Below, piece after piece: positions 11,101 through 17,377 of a DNA stretch of 17,377 bases. Every line of letters starts with the position of its first letter. Within the stretch, counting starts at the first letter, position 1. The DNA is from Phoronis ovalis (Eukaryota > Phoronida > Phoronidae): positions 1-17,377 of the forward strand of contig JAOXYB010020982.1 in assembly GCA_028565635.1 (NCBI GenBank), given 5' to 3'. Below the pieces are notes generated by a model. That model saw only the letters and a list, made by a program, of their open reading frames with translations, ran no database searches and was not told the DNA's origin. Both the position numbers and the translations under genes were made by a program.

Positions 11101-14100
11101 TGCAGAAAACCCTGGGTCTGGCACTAGAAGTAGACCATTTATAAGACTTGTAAAATAATTGTTTTTAATTATGAATGCATACGTACATAAATAAAAGCTA
11201 ATAAATAAAATCAATCAGTGGAACTGTTGTATGTCTCATATCTATACTTTTTTTTAAAACAAATGTAATGACCGTAAAATGTATAATTATATACTGCTAC
11301 ACTCACGAGGTCCTATAAGTCAACAATAAGATGAGCTTTTGATTTGACTCTGTCTTGTATAGACTTTTGAAAACCTCTAAATGCAAAATATCAGGAGCAA
11401 TTTTTTCCTAATGCCAGCCGTCTTACAAACACAGTTACAACTATTTTTTGTTCGCTCATATATATTTTATTCACCACACATATGTTCGTGTTGCACGCTT
11501 TAAAATGTTAGTTGTTCAGCGCTCACGTGGAAAAACTCATTCACATTCACCAGCTAATTTCAGCTGCTTTCATCAATCACCATTGAAGAAACAGTCCATT
11601 CACCGTTCACACAAAAAGTACACGGGTACTCTTCCCTTTGATTTGTCAGACTGTTTTTAATATCGTGACTTGTTTATTTAGCATTCATCTTCAATCCAAA
11701 CAATGTAATACCATACTCAACTTATGCAAGTAGTTTTTGAGTTTATTCCTTTTTATGTAAGGCAATATCATCATCAAGGCAAAATCAAGTACACTAATCT
11801 CTTAGTGTCTTCTATTTTGCTTGTGTTTTACCTATATTCCAAAGTGCTCATATTCTGATAAATGTAGCTTTTAAAAGTTGGACTTCCAATCTTGAAATAT
11901 GCTTGTCATGAGTGGCTTTTTGGAGAATGAAGTATCTTAAATGTAAGGCTGTTGTATGCTACTATTCTTTGTGGATAAAAATTAATTAAGCAGTTGGGCG
12001 GTTTTGCTAGAGTTTTAATTTATGGTATTCTAAATTTTTAGCTGCTCTTCGAGGGATGTCTTATATTTGGATAAATAACTTTAAAAAGGAAGTTTTAACT
12101 TGAGGTTCTATTAGATCAAGAGAAGGCTTGTATTTCAATAAATGTTAAATGTTAAATAAGGACGTCTATTCTACTTGAAGCCTTCTACTAGAAATTGTAC
12201 TATAAATTTTGTTTATATTTGAACTTTGCTGCTCGTCAATACCCAAATATTTAGGTCCTGACAGCCAATTTGGACAACTTGCTTCAATGATTGTCATCGT
12301 AATTTTGTTAAACCGTGATACTTCTTTAAGGATGCAAGCTTCTGTGAAATTGGTAATTAAAGTTAGGGTTTTGCATGCAAAAAAGTAAAAAACAGTCATT
12401 TGATCACAATACTAGTATGCTATTTTTAAATATGACTTACCATTTAATATATTTGTATCTAGAGAGGTTCCACATGCCTTCATGTAGCTGCCGTTGTGGG
12501 TAATTTGGTTGTCGCAGAGATCCTACTGTCAAATCACATTGATGTCAACAGTACGAATCTAGCTGGGTGGACAGCACTACACAAAGCATCTAGAAGAGGT
12601 CATAAGGAGATTGTTCAATTGTTACTTGATAGCCATGCTGATACACAAATTAAGACAAAGGTTAATGTCTTATATGTACTACATAAGTAATAAAAAAAAT
12701 AAAAGGCTCTTAAAATGTAATAGAAAAATTAGTAAATGTTCTCAATCGGATACAATGTAGATTTTAATACTGGAAAGATATGTTGTTCAATGATATTAAG
12801 ATTATAGAGTAAATCAGATTCATCAGGTTGATAATCCATACTTTACTGTGTAAGCATTCTGACATAACCAAAGTATCATGGTGTTTTATTTTCATACTAA
12901 AGACTTCATCAGAAGAATGCTAACCGGACGAGGATACTGCTATTCACAGTTATTGTCTTGGGGCCCTTTTTCAGCCTCCATGTTTATTTAACACTTTGCC
13001 ATGGAATGTGCTTTTTCAAATAAATTTTTACCATGAGGTATATATTTTCAATAAACGAGTATGTTCCACAGGGTGTTGCATTTTTGGTGGTAAAATTCCT
13101 AGATTTTGTTTATAATAATATTGTTTTGACATGGGCCATACATTTCTAGGATTTTGCACCATGGGTTGTATTTTTGGAAATAATTTTTTACCATCATGAT
13201 GGGATTTTTTTTTGGATTAACGTAGTTTTAACATGGGTTAAGGTCTTTTACCTTGGGTATCACAACTCCATCAAGTTTCTTGCTGGCAATTATCCCCTGT
13301 ATGCATCTTTGTAATATTAAGGTACTTAAACATGTTTGGTTGTATCAGAATATTTATATTATGTTATAAGATTTGTTCTGTTAAAGATGTTGGTTACTCA
13401 GAATTATGTTTCTGTGTTTACTTTAATGGATTAAATATGCTCCACTATATGTATCATGGTATAAATCATAAGTGAGAGCATTAGTAACCTCTAATTTTTT
13501 CAGAAAGGTGAAACTGCTCTAGACATAGCAAGATATAGTGGGCATACAGGAACACTGAACCTGATTCAAAACAGCTTTAACAATGGAAATGTAAGTAAAC
13601 TTTGCATTTTAGTAGAAATTGTCTAAAAGTTCAAACTACAAAGTGGTGATTAATTTTAACACAAATTATCAGCTGGCAGGTTAAGTACGTGACACTAGAT
13701 TCCCCATTCAAAACTTTCAATGCTTACAGCACACATAATTATTACTAGAAGGCACCTGTGGTAAACCACAGATCTTGATAGAGATGTATGTCACGTAAGG
13801 CCGACTTCAGACATGTTCACAGAGATGTATGTCACGTAAGGCCGAGTTATCACAGGCAAAAAATAATGAATTTAAAAATGCTCGATACCGTTCACCGATT
13901 GACCCCAAAATTTGAGGAACCCGAGCCATCGTTGATACCTACGATGTGTGAAAAGATCAAGGTTCTACATATAATAGTTTTAAAGATATTTGGTGGAAAG
14001 AGTGACAGACAGACGGACACTCGAGATTTAGTAGTATAGATTATTAATATTTTGCAACAAGAAATCTACCACTAGAAATTTCAATGTTTGACCAATTTAC

Positions 14101-15066
14101 AGTGGTTTTGGTCTGCAGTTTTCACTAATAACCTAGATATGTCTCTTCTTGGCAGTATGAGGGATCCAACACCTGCAACATAAAATTATAGTGGAATTGA
14201 TCATACATGTATATATAAAAACTCTCTTTGACTTGTGCTTGTACATGCATTTAAAAAGTCAAAAATAATACACTTTATGAATGTGAAAGAACTTACATTA
14301 ACTGAGCAGTATTCTTTGATATTGAGCTTGTTTCTTAAACATATTTTGAGGTGATTTTTATTCAGACAGGCTAAATTTTTTATAAGGATCAACTTCTATT
14401 TAAGGTATGATGCAACTCGCAACTATTAGTCACACCATGTCATTATGCTTTGATTCTAATAAACATAATAGGTAACATTGTATAAGTGTTATACATTTTT
14501 AGAACCAAAATAGTCGATTTATATAAACAATATTTACTTACCTTTATCTTGAATATGTGCTACCAGTAAAAACTATTGCTAACTACTTAAAAAATATTTG
14601 AAAAGCACGCTTATTTTTGTTTTTCTTAATTTACCTAAACTTTTGAGAAAAAAACAAAGTTTTATTTTATTTTCCAATGTAATCTGTACGCATCCACAAA
14701 AGTATCTCAGTTGTTTTCTCTCTTGACTCTAATACTGTTTTAATGCATTTTTTGAGAATTTTATGATAAAATATCAATAATCATGCATGAAAAATAGAAA
14801 ACAGCTGACATTCCTTTTTCTTTAAGTCTGAACATATCTATTTTCATAAAATATGCGAAAAGCATTTTTGATATTGAAAGTTCAAAAAAGCTGAGAAAAT
14901 GTGTATTGCGTATAATCACCAAAATTTCTTCACGTCTATGTCTATTTCATATTTGAATCAACTTTCTTGCTTTTCATTCTATTCCCAGATTGTTCATGAT
15001 GGTGGAGCATTCAAAGTAACATTTTGTGCCAAATACTACTCCTCAAGTTCAATATCCATAGTATAA
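1898..15066 (+). CDS. Multi-exon caspase-ankyrin fusion gene (5' end missing)
   Basis: Spliced model: 1898-2120, 2472-2615, 3911-4204, 5480-5878, 7763-7881, 8680-8877, 12463-12660, 13504-13590 and 14989-15066. The first eight exons total 1662 nt (554 codons) and the last adds 25 codons plus TAA. Every junction uses GT/AG and phases agree throughout: the first four introns are phase 1 and the rest phase 0. Residues 1-90 are a linker of unknown fold, about 91-220 are caspase p20, about 245-325 are p10, and about 354-554 are ankyrin repeats. Key residues are Arg115, His172, Cys215 and Arg271 (numbered from the first codon at 1898). The catalytic unit resembles caspase-8/10, an initiator cysteine protease of apoptosis and innate signalling. 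No in-frame Met occurs in the first exon, so at least one 5' exon is missing. The C-terminal ankyrin array is unusual for a caspase. The caspase and ankyrin identities are secure; the extreme 3' end is less so. Confidence 0.88.
2472..2615 (+). CDS. Exon: start of caspase p20
   Basis: The acceptor is strong (TTCTTTTCTAG|AT) and the donor is AGAG|GTGAGA; the exon is phase 1 to phase 1. After a short acidic Ser-rich stretch it encodes the first p20 beta-strand, GLAVIINNINF, matching the caspase G-x-(A/C)-x-I-I-N-N-x-x-F signature. The segment VRQGSNLDR follows. Its Arg (residue 115, codon 2591-2593) is the family's S1-pocket Arg in the R-x-G-(S/T)-x-x-D motif that contacts the substrate P1 Asp. 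The loop between the INN strand and this Arg is short compared with mammalian caspase-8. Confidence 0.9.
2616..3910 (+). other. Intron within p20, 1295 bp
   Basis: Phase 1, AT-rich, with T-runs and a TATATATA stretch near 3430. No gene or clear repeat is seen. Confidence 0.85.
3911..4204 (+). CDS. Exon: caspase p20 with catalytic His and Cys
   Basis: The acceptor CCTTTTTCAG and donor CAAG|GTAATT give a phase 1 to phase 1 exon of 294 nt. In order it encodes LGFKVYVHQDLSAKEM, the YSSMDHSGFGCFVSC helix/strand, SHG with catalytic His172 (codon 4057-4059), IYGVDG, ELTSLF, CPTLEGKPKAFF, and the active-site Cys215 (codon 4186-4188). The order and spacing match caspase-8-type p20 closely. The notable deviation is at the cysteine: the family motif is QAC(R/Q)G and this gene reads VGCQV. 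The Gln lost from the first position normally lines the S1 pocket, and the small Gly after the cysteine is replaced by Val two residues on. The frame is open and the exon otherwise well conserved, so decay by frameshift or stop is not seen here. Confidence 0.95.
4763..4770. repeat. Left target-site duplication of the 4771-5419 element
   Basis: ATGGTGAT, repeated exactly at 5420-5427. Confidence 0.8.
4771..5419. mobile_element. hAT-like MITE, 649 bp, in the p20/p10 intron
   Basis: It starts CAGGCATGGAGAAAC (4771-4785) and ends with the exact reverse complement (5405-5419). It is flanked by an exact 8-bp duplication, ATGGTGAT, at 4763-4770 and 5420-5427. CAG-type ends with an 8-bp duplication are the hAT signature. 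The similarity of the ends continues imperfectly inwards. It has no coding capacity. Its right edge is about 50 bp upstream of the acceptor of the p10 exon, close enough to bear on the branch-point region. Confidence 0.85.
5420..5427. repeat. Right target-site duplication of the 4771-5419 element
   Basis: ATGGTGAT, partner of 4763-4770. Confidence 0.8.
5480..5878 (+). CDS. Exon: inter-subunit linker and caspase p10
   Basis: The acceptor is TTATTCTAG and the donor is the consensus CAG|GTAAGT. The exon is 399 nt and continues phase 1. It opens with a Thr/Ser-rich linker (residues 221-245) containing INTD-E, a plausible Asp cleavage site between large and small subunits. p10 follows: EEDFFISHSTLLGKVSYR, with the S1 Arg at residue 271 (codon 5629-5631), GSPF, and a helix around YLCLNLKKFG. 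A strand near QYRSSCCLLSSLKAKFLM corresponds to the terminal p10 beta-strand. GSPF has Pro where most caspases have Trp (GSW/GTW), so another substrate-pocket residue is changed. A further 25 residues lead towards the ankyrin part. Confidence 0.93.
6427..6948. repeat. 522-bp tandem duplication, copy 1
   Basis: This copy matches 6951-7472 base for base at a constant offset of 524 when read by eye, with two bases between copies. It has no coding capacity. Each copy contains a 15-bp perfect inverted repeat (GAATTTTCAAAGTTT at 6627-6641 and its complement at 6677-6691) that could form a hairpin with a 35-nt loop. Confidence 0.95.
6951..7472. repeat. 522-bp tandem duplication, copy 2
   Basis: Identical to 6427-6948 as far as can be read; divergence begins at 7473. 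Lack of any difference in a neutral intron means a very recent event or an assembly artefact. Confidence 0.95.
7763..7881 (+). CDS. Exon: junction and N-terminal ankyrin capping segment
   Basis: The acceptor ends TTGTCATTTTAG and the donor is GGA|GTAAGT. It enters in phase 1 and leaves in phase 0, so it converts the phase-1 caspase exons to the phase-0 ankyrin exons. It encodes about 40 residues with the helix pattern INKLCQAVIDKDLTSLKLLL, typical of the first degenerate helical pair of an ankyrin array. It is the bridge that makes caspase and ankyrin parts one protein. The call rests on exact phase compatibility at both ends and on helix similarity. Confidence 0.8.
8182..8339. repeat. Inverted-repeat element in an ankyrin intron
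   Basis: GATCTCTATA followed by GTGTCTCAGATTTT (8182-8212) is mirrored by AAAATCTGAGACAC and TATAGAGATC at 8316-8339, with a small insertion in the left arm. This gives a roughly 158-bp foldback, like a small MITE. The inverted arm also resembles TGTGTCTCAGTTTTTTGAAA inside the 522-bp duplication (about 6584-6604). Confidence 0.6.
8680..8877 (+). CDS. Exon: two complete ankyrin repeats
   Basis: The exon is exactly 198 nt, 66 codons, two 33-residue ankyrin units, phase 0 at both ends (TTTTGTAG| and AAC|GTAAGT). Repeat one contains GTLLHLTVAYSG and a leucine-rich second helix ending in ADIDSRDD. Repeat two contains GRSPLYLACRYG, then MVRWLLEHGANIH. These match the ankyrin consensus (G-x-TPLHLAA-x-x-G, then x-x-LL-x-x-GAD/N). 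Ankyrin repeats mediate protein-protein binding. Translation would stop 33 nt into the intron if the donor were not used. Confidence 0.93.
9171..9210. repeat. Three short copies of GATGCTCCAA
   Basis: GATGCTCCAATTG occurs at 9171 and 9198, with a variant GATGCTCCAAATGT at 9184 between them. It is a small tandem expansion in the large intron. Confidence 0.7.
9424..9514 (+). other. Possible alternative last exon with its own poly(A) signal
   Basis: After an acceptor-like TTTATAG, the frame starting at 9425 encodes DGTSLAARDYRLNQF and a hydrophobic helix IIMLSKWI, ending in TAA at 9512-9514. DGTSLAARDY resembles the first helix of an ankyrin repeat. AATAAA follows at 9565-9570, 51 nt after the stop. 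This would end a short isoform after the first two complete ankyrin repeats. Against it, the frame needs incoming phase 2, whereas the preceding exon at 8877 ends in phase 0, and no internal AG restores the phase. An unseen small exon, a relic exon or chance are all possible. Confidence 0.3.
9565..9570 (+). terminator. Candidate poly(A) signal for a short isoform
   Basis: AATAAA, 51 nt after the TAA of the possible alternative exon at 9424-9514. Confidence 0.3.
9830..9960. repeat. ATTCACC-rich tract (left part)
   Basis: Many imperfect copies of ATTCACC/ATTCACT occur here. A similar tract lies at about 11530-11612, with repeat DNA between. Confidence 0.45.
10643..10890. repeat. Degenerate about-30-bp repeat based on GTAGCAATCCAAA
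   Basis: Units begin near 10644, 10681, 10711, 10740, 10846 and 10877. The core GTAGCAATCC is conserved and an A/T-rich tail (GAAATATAAGG) is shared by the first units. On the minus strand this reads as repeated DCYPYI peptides, which explains several spurious open frames there. Confidence 0.7.
11530..11612. repeat. ATTCACC-rich tract (right part)
   Basis: CATTCACATTCACC, CCATTCACCGTTCAC and similar words recall the tract at 9830-9960. The 70-residue open frame across it (11448-11660) shows no protein-like pattern. Confidence 0.45.
12463..12660 (+). CDS. Exon: two further complete ankyrin repeats
   Basis: Again exactly 198 nt and phase 0 to phase 0, with acceptor TTGTATCTAG and donor AAG|GTTAAT. 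Repeat three contains GSTCLHVAAVVGN, then EILLSNHIDVN. Repeat four contains GWTALHKASRRGHKEIVQLL and SHADTQ, the closest to consensus in the gene. The same size and phase as 8680-8877 suggest that the two-repeat exon is the unit that was duplicated. A 3.6-kb intron separates the two. Confidence 0.93.
12661..13503 (+). other. Intron, 843 bp
   Basis: AT-rich, with loosely repeated GGGTTGTATTTTTGG/TTTTTACCAT phrases between about 13030 and 13260. No gene. Confidence 0.8.
13504..13590 (+). CDS. Exon: C-terminal ankyrin half-repeat (cap)
   Basis: The 87-nt exon (29 codons, phase 0 to phase 0) has acceptor TTTTTTCAG and donor AAT|GTAAGT. It encodes KGETALDIARYSGH and then TLNLIQNSF: the GETALDIA helix followed by a short second helix and Asn-rich tail, typical of the repeat that closes an ankyrin array. 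The donor shows that the transcript continues. Confidence 0.87.
13780..13845. repeat. Two direct copies of a 25-bp word, 41 bp apart
   Basis: Positions 13780-13804 recur exactly at 13821-13845 (core GATGTATGTCACGTAAGG). A small palindrome CTGTGGTAAACCACAG lies just upstream at 13755-13770. Confidence 0.85.
13850..14040 (+). repeat. Dispersed repeat remnant with GACAGACAGACGGAC tail
   Basis: The block runs from about GACCCCAAAATTTGAGG through AAAGATATTTGG to GTGACAGACAGACGGACAC. From memory this resembles a repeat family common in mollusc genomes; I could not search for it. The open frame over it (13788-14039) is not supported as a gene. Confidence 0.45.
14989..15066 (+). CDS. Probable last coding exon
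   Basis: A strong acceptor (pyrimidine tract from about 14960, CTATTCCCAG|ATT) opens a phase-0 frame continuous with the ankyrin cap. It encodes 25 residues rich in Ser and Ile and then TAA at 15064-15066. There is no recognisable domain, so support comes from the splice site and phase alone. A candidate AATAAA lies at 15506-15511. A GTAACA at 15016 could serve as a donor and make this a 27-nt internal exon instead, phase-compatible with the open stretch from 16504. Confidence 0.5.
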   Translation: MVHDGGAFKVTFCAKYYSSSSISIV

Positions 15067-15322
15067 ATATTTGATTACTTTCATGATAAGTAACTCCAGC
15101 TCAAATAGTTTGCTTATGTAGTTAATCTTGAAGTATTTTTCTCGCGAGATGTGTCAGGTTGCTAGTCTTATGATGCAATTTAAAGCCGCACTCATACCAG
15201 AAATGTGTAAAAAATGTGTAGTTGACTTAAAGTAAGAAAATCTACCTTTTGGCATGATTAGTGCAAGTATCGATCAGTATCGGGCTCCAGAACATTTCCT
15301 AACACACACATTCAGAAATCGC

Positions 15323-15406
15323 TGTGTACTTGTATGTACTTGTATGTACTTGTATGTACTTGTGTGTACTTGTGTGTACTTGTATGTACTTGTATGTACT
15401 TGTATG
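15323..15406. repeat. 10-bp minisatellite
   Basis: About eight copies of TGTATGTACT/TGTGTGTACT lie in tandem inside the TTAA element. A 73-residue open frame over it (15254-15475) is only the repeat read through and is not a gene. Confidence 0.9.
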
Positions 15407-15505
15407 CCGGCTACTTGTGTACACATATTCTGTGATGTCAACTTGAGAAAGTGTCAAAAACATCATGAACCGTAGCGCAGCCTTTTAAAAAGCATACGCG
15501 GTTAA

Positions 15506-15511
15506 AATAAA
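15506..15511 (+). terminator. Candidate poly(A) signal for the main transcript
   Basis: AATAAA, 440 nt after the stop at 15066 and inside the TTAA element. A second AATAAA lies at 15879-15884, overlapping the element's right edge. Which one is used is not visible. Confidence 0.3.
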
Positions 15512-15880
15512 CTCAAATATCATGGTAATTCACCTTAAAATAGTTAGTGTCGCTTTAGCTAATATCAAAATACAGAGTTTTGTTACAAAAAGTTTGTTGG
15601 TTTATATACTTCCTCACATAACCGCCTTACATACTCAAAAACTGTATTACTACCACATTGGCTTTGTCTGTTTTTGCTCGACTTCGGAATAAGATTGGTC
15701 AGAAGTTCATGCCCAGCGGCCGAAAGTTTGATTTGGAAAACTGGCGGAAAAGTGCATTTTTTATAAAAATATTTTCACGAAAATTTATTTATTAAGCATA
15801 ATTATTGATTCCTGACTAATTTTATTTTTGGCATTCGTTTATGTTATTATAACACATTTCTGGTATGAGTGCGGCTTTAA

Positions 15881-17279
15881 TAAAAAATTATCGAATATCT
15901 AAACATCAAGACAAATGCCATTTGAGATATTTGGTACTTACTTGATCTAATTAACACAATCTCCAGGAACTAAACAGCTAAAAAATATATATCTAATTTA
16001 TGAAATTCTAATGCTAATTTAATTTTTTCAATATATTTTAAATAAAGCATAGTTTTTTATTCAGAGTTGCATCATACTTGAAGTGAAACATACAGAAATG
16101 AGAAGAACGTTTTGTTATCTAAATTTGAATCAACTAAAAATTTTCATCAACCAGTAATATTTAATAACTGTTTTGTATATAAGCTCGTGGTATTGTGTTA
16201 ATTATGGAAATTATGTAGCTTGCATGTATTGTTAAAACTCAGGTAATGCAAGTTAACAGATCATATTATCCTTTATTATTACTTGTAAAACATTTACTTA
16301 TTTTACTTGTTTATAGTGTTATCTGTTATTTATGTTATGTATATATTAATCATTTGTCTACATGTGTACATGAAATTTGCTCTACTCTAAACACGTTCTG
16401 CAATACCAGTGCTGTTGTAATCAGTCTGTTCCCAAATTTTGAAAAGGTGCCCCAAACAAGGCAATGTGAAATCATAATAATGTAAACCTTAAACACATTT
16501 TAGTGGCAAAGAAAGATTACGAGGAGCCAGATGACCTTGGAACACCTACATATTTCACATCATGGAGTTTGTCTTGTTTTGTATAATCAAGCTTTAACTC
16601 AAACAAAAAAGGATATATCACATGATGGAAAAGGTTTGTATTGACAGTTGTGCAAAAAAATGTTTTTTATTCCTTTATAGTAATATAGTGTTGCTATGAG
16701 ATAAAAAACAGAAGACACATTTTGTGGAAATGACAAGACAGGTTTATTAAATGAAAGTTAAATTACACAATAACCGCAAGAGTAAGCGTAACATAAGCCA
16801 CCCAGCATAGGGAGTGCCCAAGGTACTCAGATACATTGTAACCCATGAAGGATGACTTCAATAATTTTTATATTGGGCTACTCCATCCAATCTTTCAAAC
16901 TCTTAACAGTTTTTAGGAAACAAATCTTTAAAAAAATTGGTAGCTATGGTACAGAGTAAATACAGGTCAAAGTACTGATTGGCTGTAATTTTGACTTTGA
17001 TCATTTCCAAGATGGCCGACTGACAGCTATACGTTGTTCCCAAGGGTGCTCATCACATTTCACCCATGTTGAAGAAAGATTAAGCGTTGACTGGATGACT
17101 CAAATGTTCATTCACAAAGGCCATAGATTGGTGGATGCATTAGTTTAGGAGACATTTTAAAATGATCTTAAGAACTAGAGATCTGGAAAGAGTTCCTATG
17201 CTCAACCCTTTTTAAATATATTTCAATAAAACTACTATAAACCAACCTAACACCGCATTTGTTATCTTGCTTGAGAAAA
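15881..17279. other. Downstream DNA, no secure gene
   Basis: A 79-residue open frame at 16246-16485 is hydrophobic but of random AT-rich composition. At 16504, after an acceptor-like ACATTTTAG, two frames are open: one runs to a TAA at 16584-16586 with a KKDYEEPDDLGTPTYF peptide, and another runs to a GGTTTG donor-like site near 16632. It could be a further 3' exon of the caspase-ankyrin gene, but support is weak. AATAAA reads on the minus strand at 16742-16747. Confidence 0.4.
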
Positions 17280-17315
17280 ACCACGCTCGCGGACAGGACC
17301 GGACCAGACGCTATG

Positions 17316-17351
17316 TGACGTCATCATTTCCTAGCTGGGGAAACCGGAAGT
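17316..17351. promoter_or_regulatory. CRE and ETS sites in a CpG-containing promoter-like segment
   Basis: TGACGTCA (17316-17323) is a full CRE palindrome for CREB/ATF proteins. ACCGGAAGT (17343-17351) is a consensus ETS site. They lie 19 bp apart in a stretch (17280-17377) with more G, C and CpG than anything else nearby. This pairing is typical of TATA-less housekeeping promoters. The gene it would drive lies beyond the window or on the minus strand; an ATG at about 17366 near the end cannot be judged. Confidence 0.5.
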
Positions 17352-17377
17352 AAAATTCGCCTCGCATGAAAATCCAC

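Larger units (their letters stand above)
8878..12462 (+). other. Large repeat-filled intron, 3585 bp
   Basis: It contains the possible alternative exon (9424-9570), the GATGCTCC copies, the ATTCACC tracts, a segment starting GTGGCGGATTTACGG at about 10208 that looks like a transposon end, and the GTAGCAATCC repeat. From 11660 to 12462 I see nothing beyond AT-rich DNA. No additional ankyrin exon was found. Confidence 0.75.
13591..14988 (+). other. Intron before the probable last exon, 1398 bp
   Basis: It contains the 25-bp direct repeat and the GACAGACAGACGG remnant. From 14044 to 14988 there is only AT-rich DNA. Confidence 0.6.
15184..15876. mobile_element. TTAA-flanked terminal-inverted-repeat element
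   Basis: Positions 15180-15208 are the exact reverse complement of 15852-15880, a 29-bp perfect match including TTAA at both outer edges (15180-15183 and 15877-15880). TTAA duplications are used by piggyBac and Kolobok transposons; the terminal bases AGCCGC are not the usual piggyBac CCC, so the family is open. No transposase is encoded. The interior holds a 10-bp minisatellite and some GC-richer DNA. Confidence 0.75.

Noticed and set aside
10519-11214. Minus-strand open frames with repeated DCYPYI peptides
   Set aside because: They are translations of the GTAGCAATCC tandem repeat, not conserved protein repeats.
13788-14039. 83-residue open frame
   Set aside because: It lies in a dispersed repeat ending in GACAGACAGACGG and has no protein-like pattern.
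15254-15475. Cys/Tyr/Val-rich 73-residue open frame
   Set aside because: It is the 10-bp minisatellite read in successive frames.
16246-16485. 79-residue hydrophobic open frame
   Set aside because: Composition follows AT-rich DNA, there is no family resemblance, and no splice or start context supports it.
1-17377. Bacterial-type features, CRISPR arrays, tRNA or rRNA genes
   Set aside because: No regular spacer arrays, cloverleaf or rRNA-like segments were seen; exon-intron structure indicates nuclear animal DNA.

Overview
The window reads as an animal nuclear locus rather than a microbial one. It is AT-rich, coding sequence is broken into short exons with GT/AG borders, and introns run from about 0.35 to 3.6 kb. 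Small non-autonomous DNA transposons fill much of the non-coding space. Frequent ACATGTA words and a dispersed repeat ending in GACAGACAGACGGAC suggest a mollusc, probably a bivalve. That assignment is an inference.

One plus-strand gene dominates, from about 1898 to 15066. Eight well-supported exons join in one continuous frame of 554 codons with no internal stop, and a ninth adds 25 codons and a stop. Exons 1898-2120, 2472-2615, 3911-4204 and 5480-5878 encode an N-terminal linker plus a complete caspase (peptidase C14) catalytic unit, both p20 and p10, most like the initiator caspase-8/10 group. Exons 7763-7881, 8680-8877, 12463-12660 and 13504-13590 encode ankyrin repeats. The predicted protein is therefore a caspase with a C-terminal ankyrin array, which is not a standard caspase architecture. 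The catalytic His and Cys and both S1 Arg residues are present. The motif around the Cys, normally QAC(R/Q)G, has become VGCQV, which removes the S1-pocket Gln. The 5' end, with any CARD, DED or death domain, lies outside the window or in unrecognised exons.

Layout: 1-1897 is upstream or intronic DNA with a hAT-like MITE (964-1430). 1898-5878 is the caspase half, whose third intron carries a second hAT-like MITE (4771-5419). 5879-7762 is an intron with a perfect 522-bp tandem duplication. 7763-13590 is the ankyrin half, with a large repeat-filled intron (8878-12462) that also holds a possible alternative last exon with its own poly(A) signal (9424-9570). 14989-15066 is the best candidate last exon. 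A TTAA-flanked inverted-repeat element carrying a 10-bp minisatellite follows it (15184-15876). The final 100 bases are CpG-containing, with a perfect CRE and a perfect ETS site, and look like the promoter of a neighbouring gene.

If the model holds, the ankyrin array would act as a docking or recruitment module fused to a protease domain whose substrate pocket is altered. Activity and function cannot be read from sequence alone.
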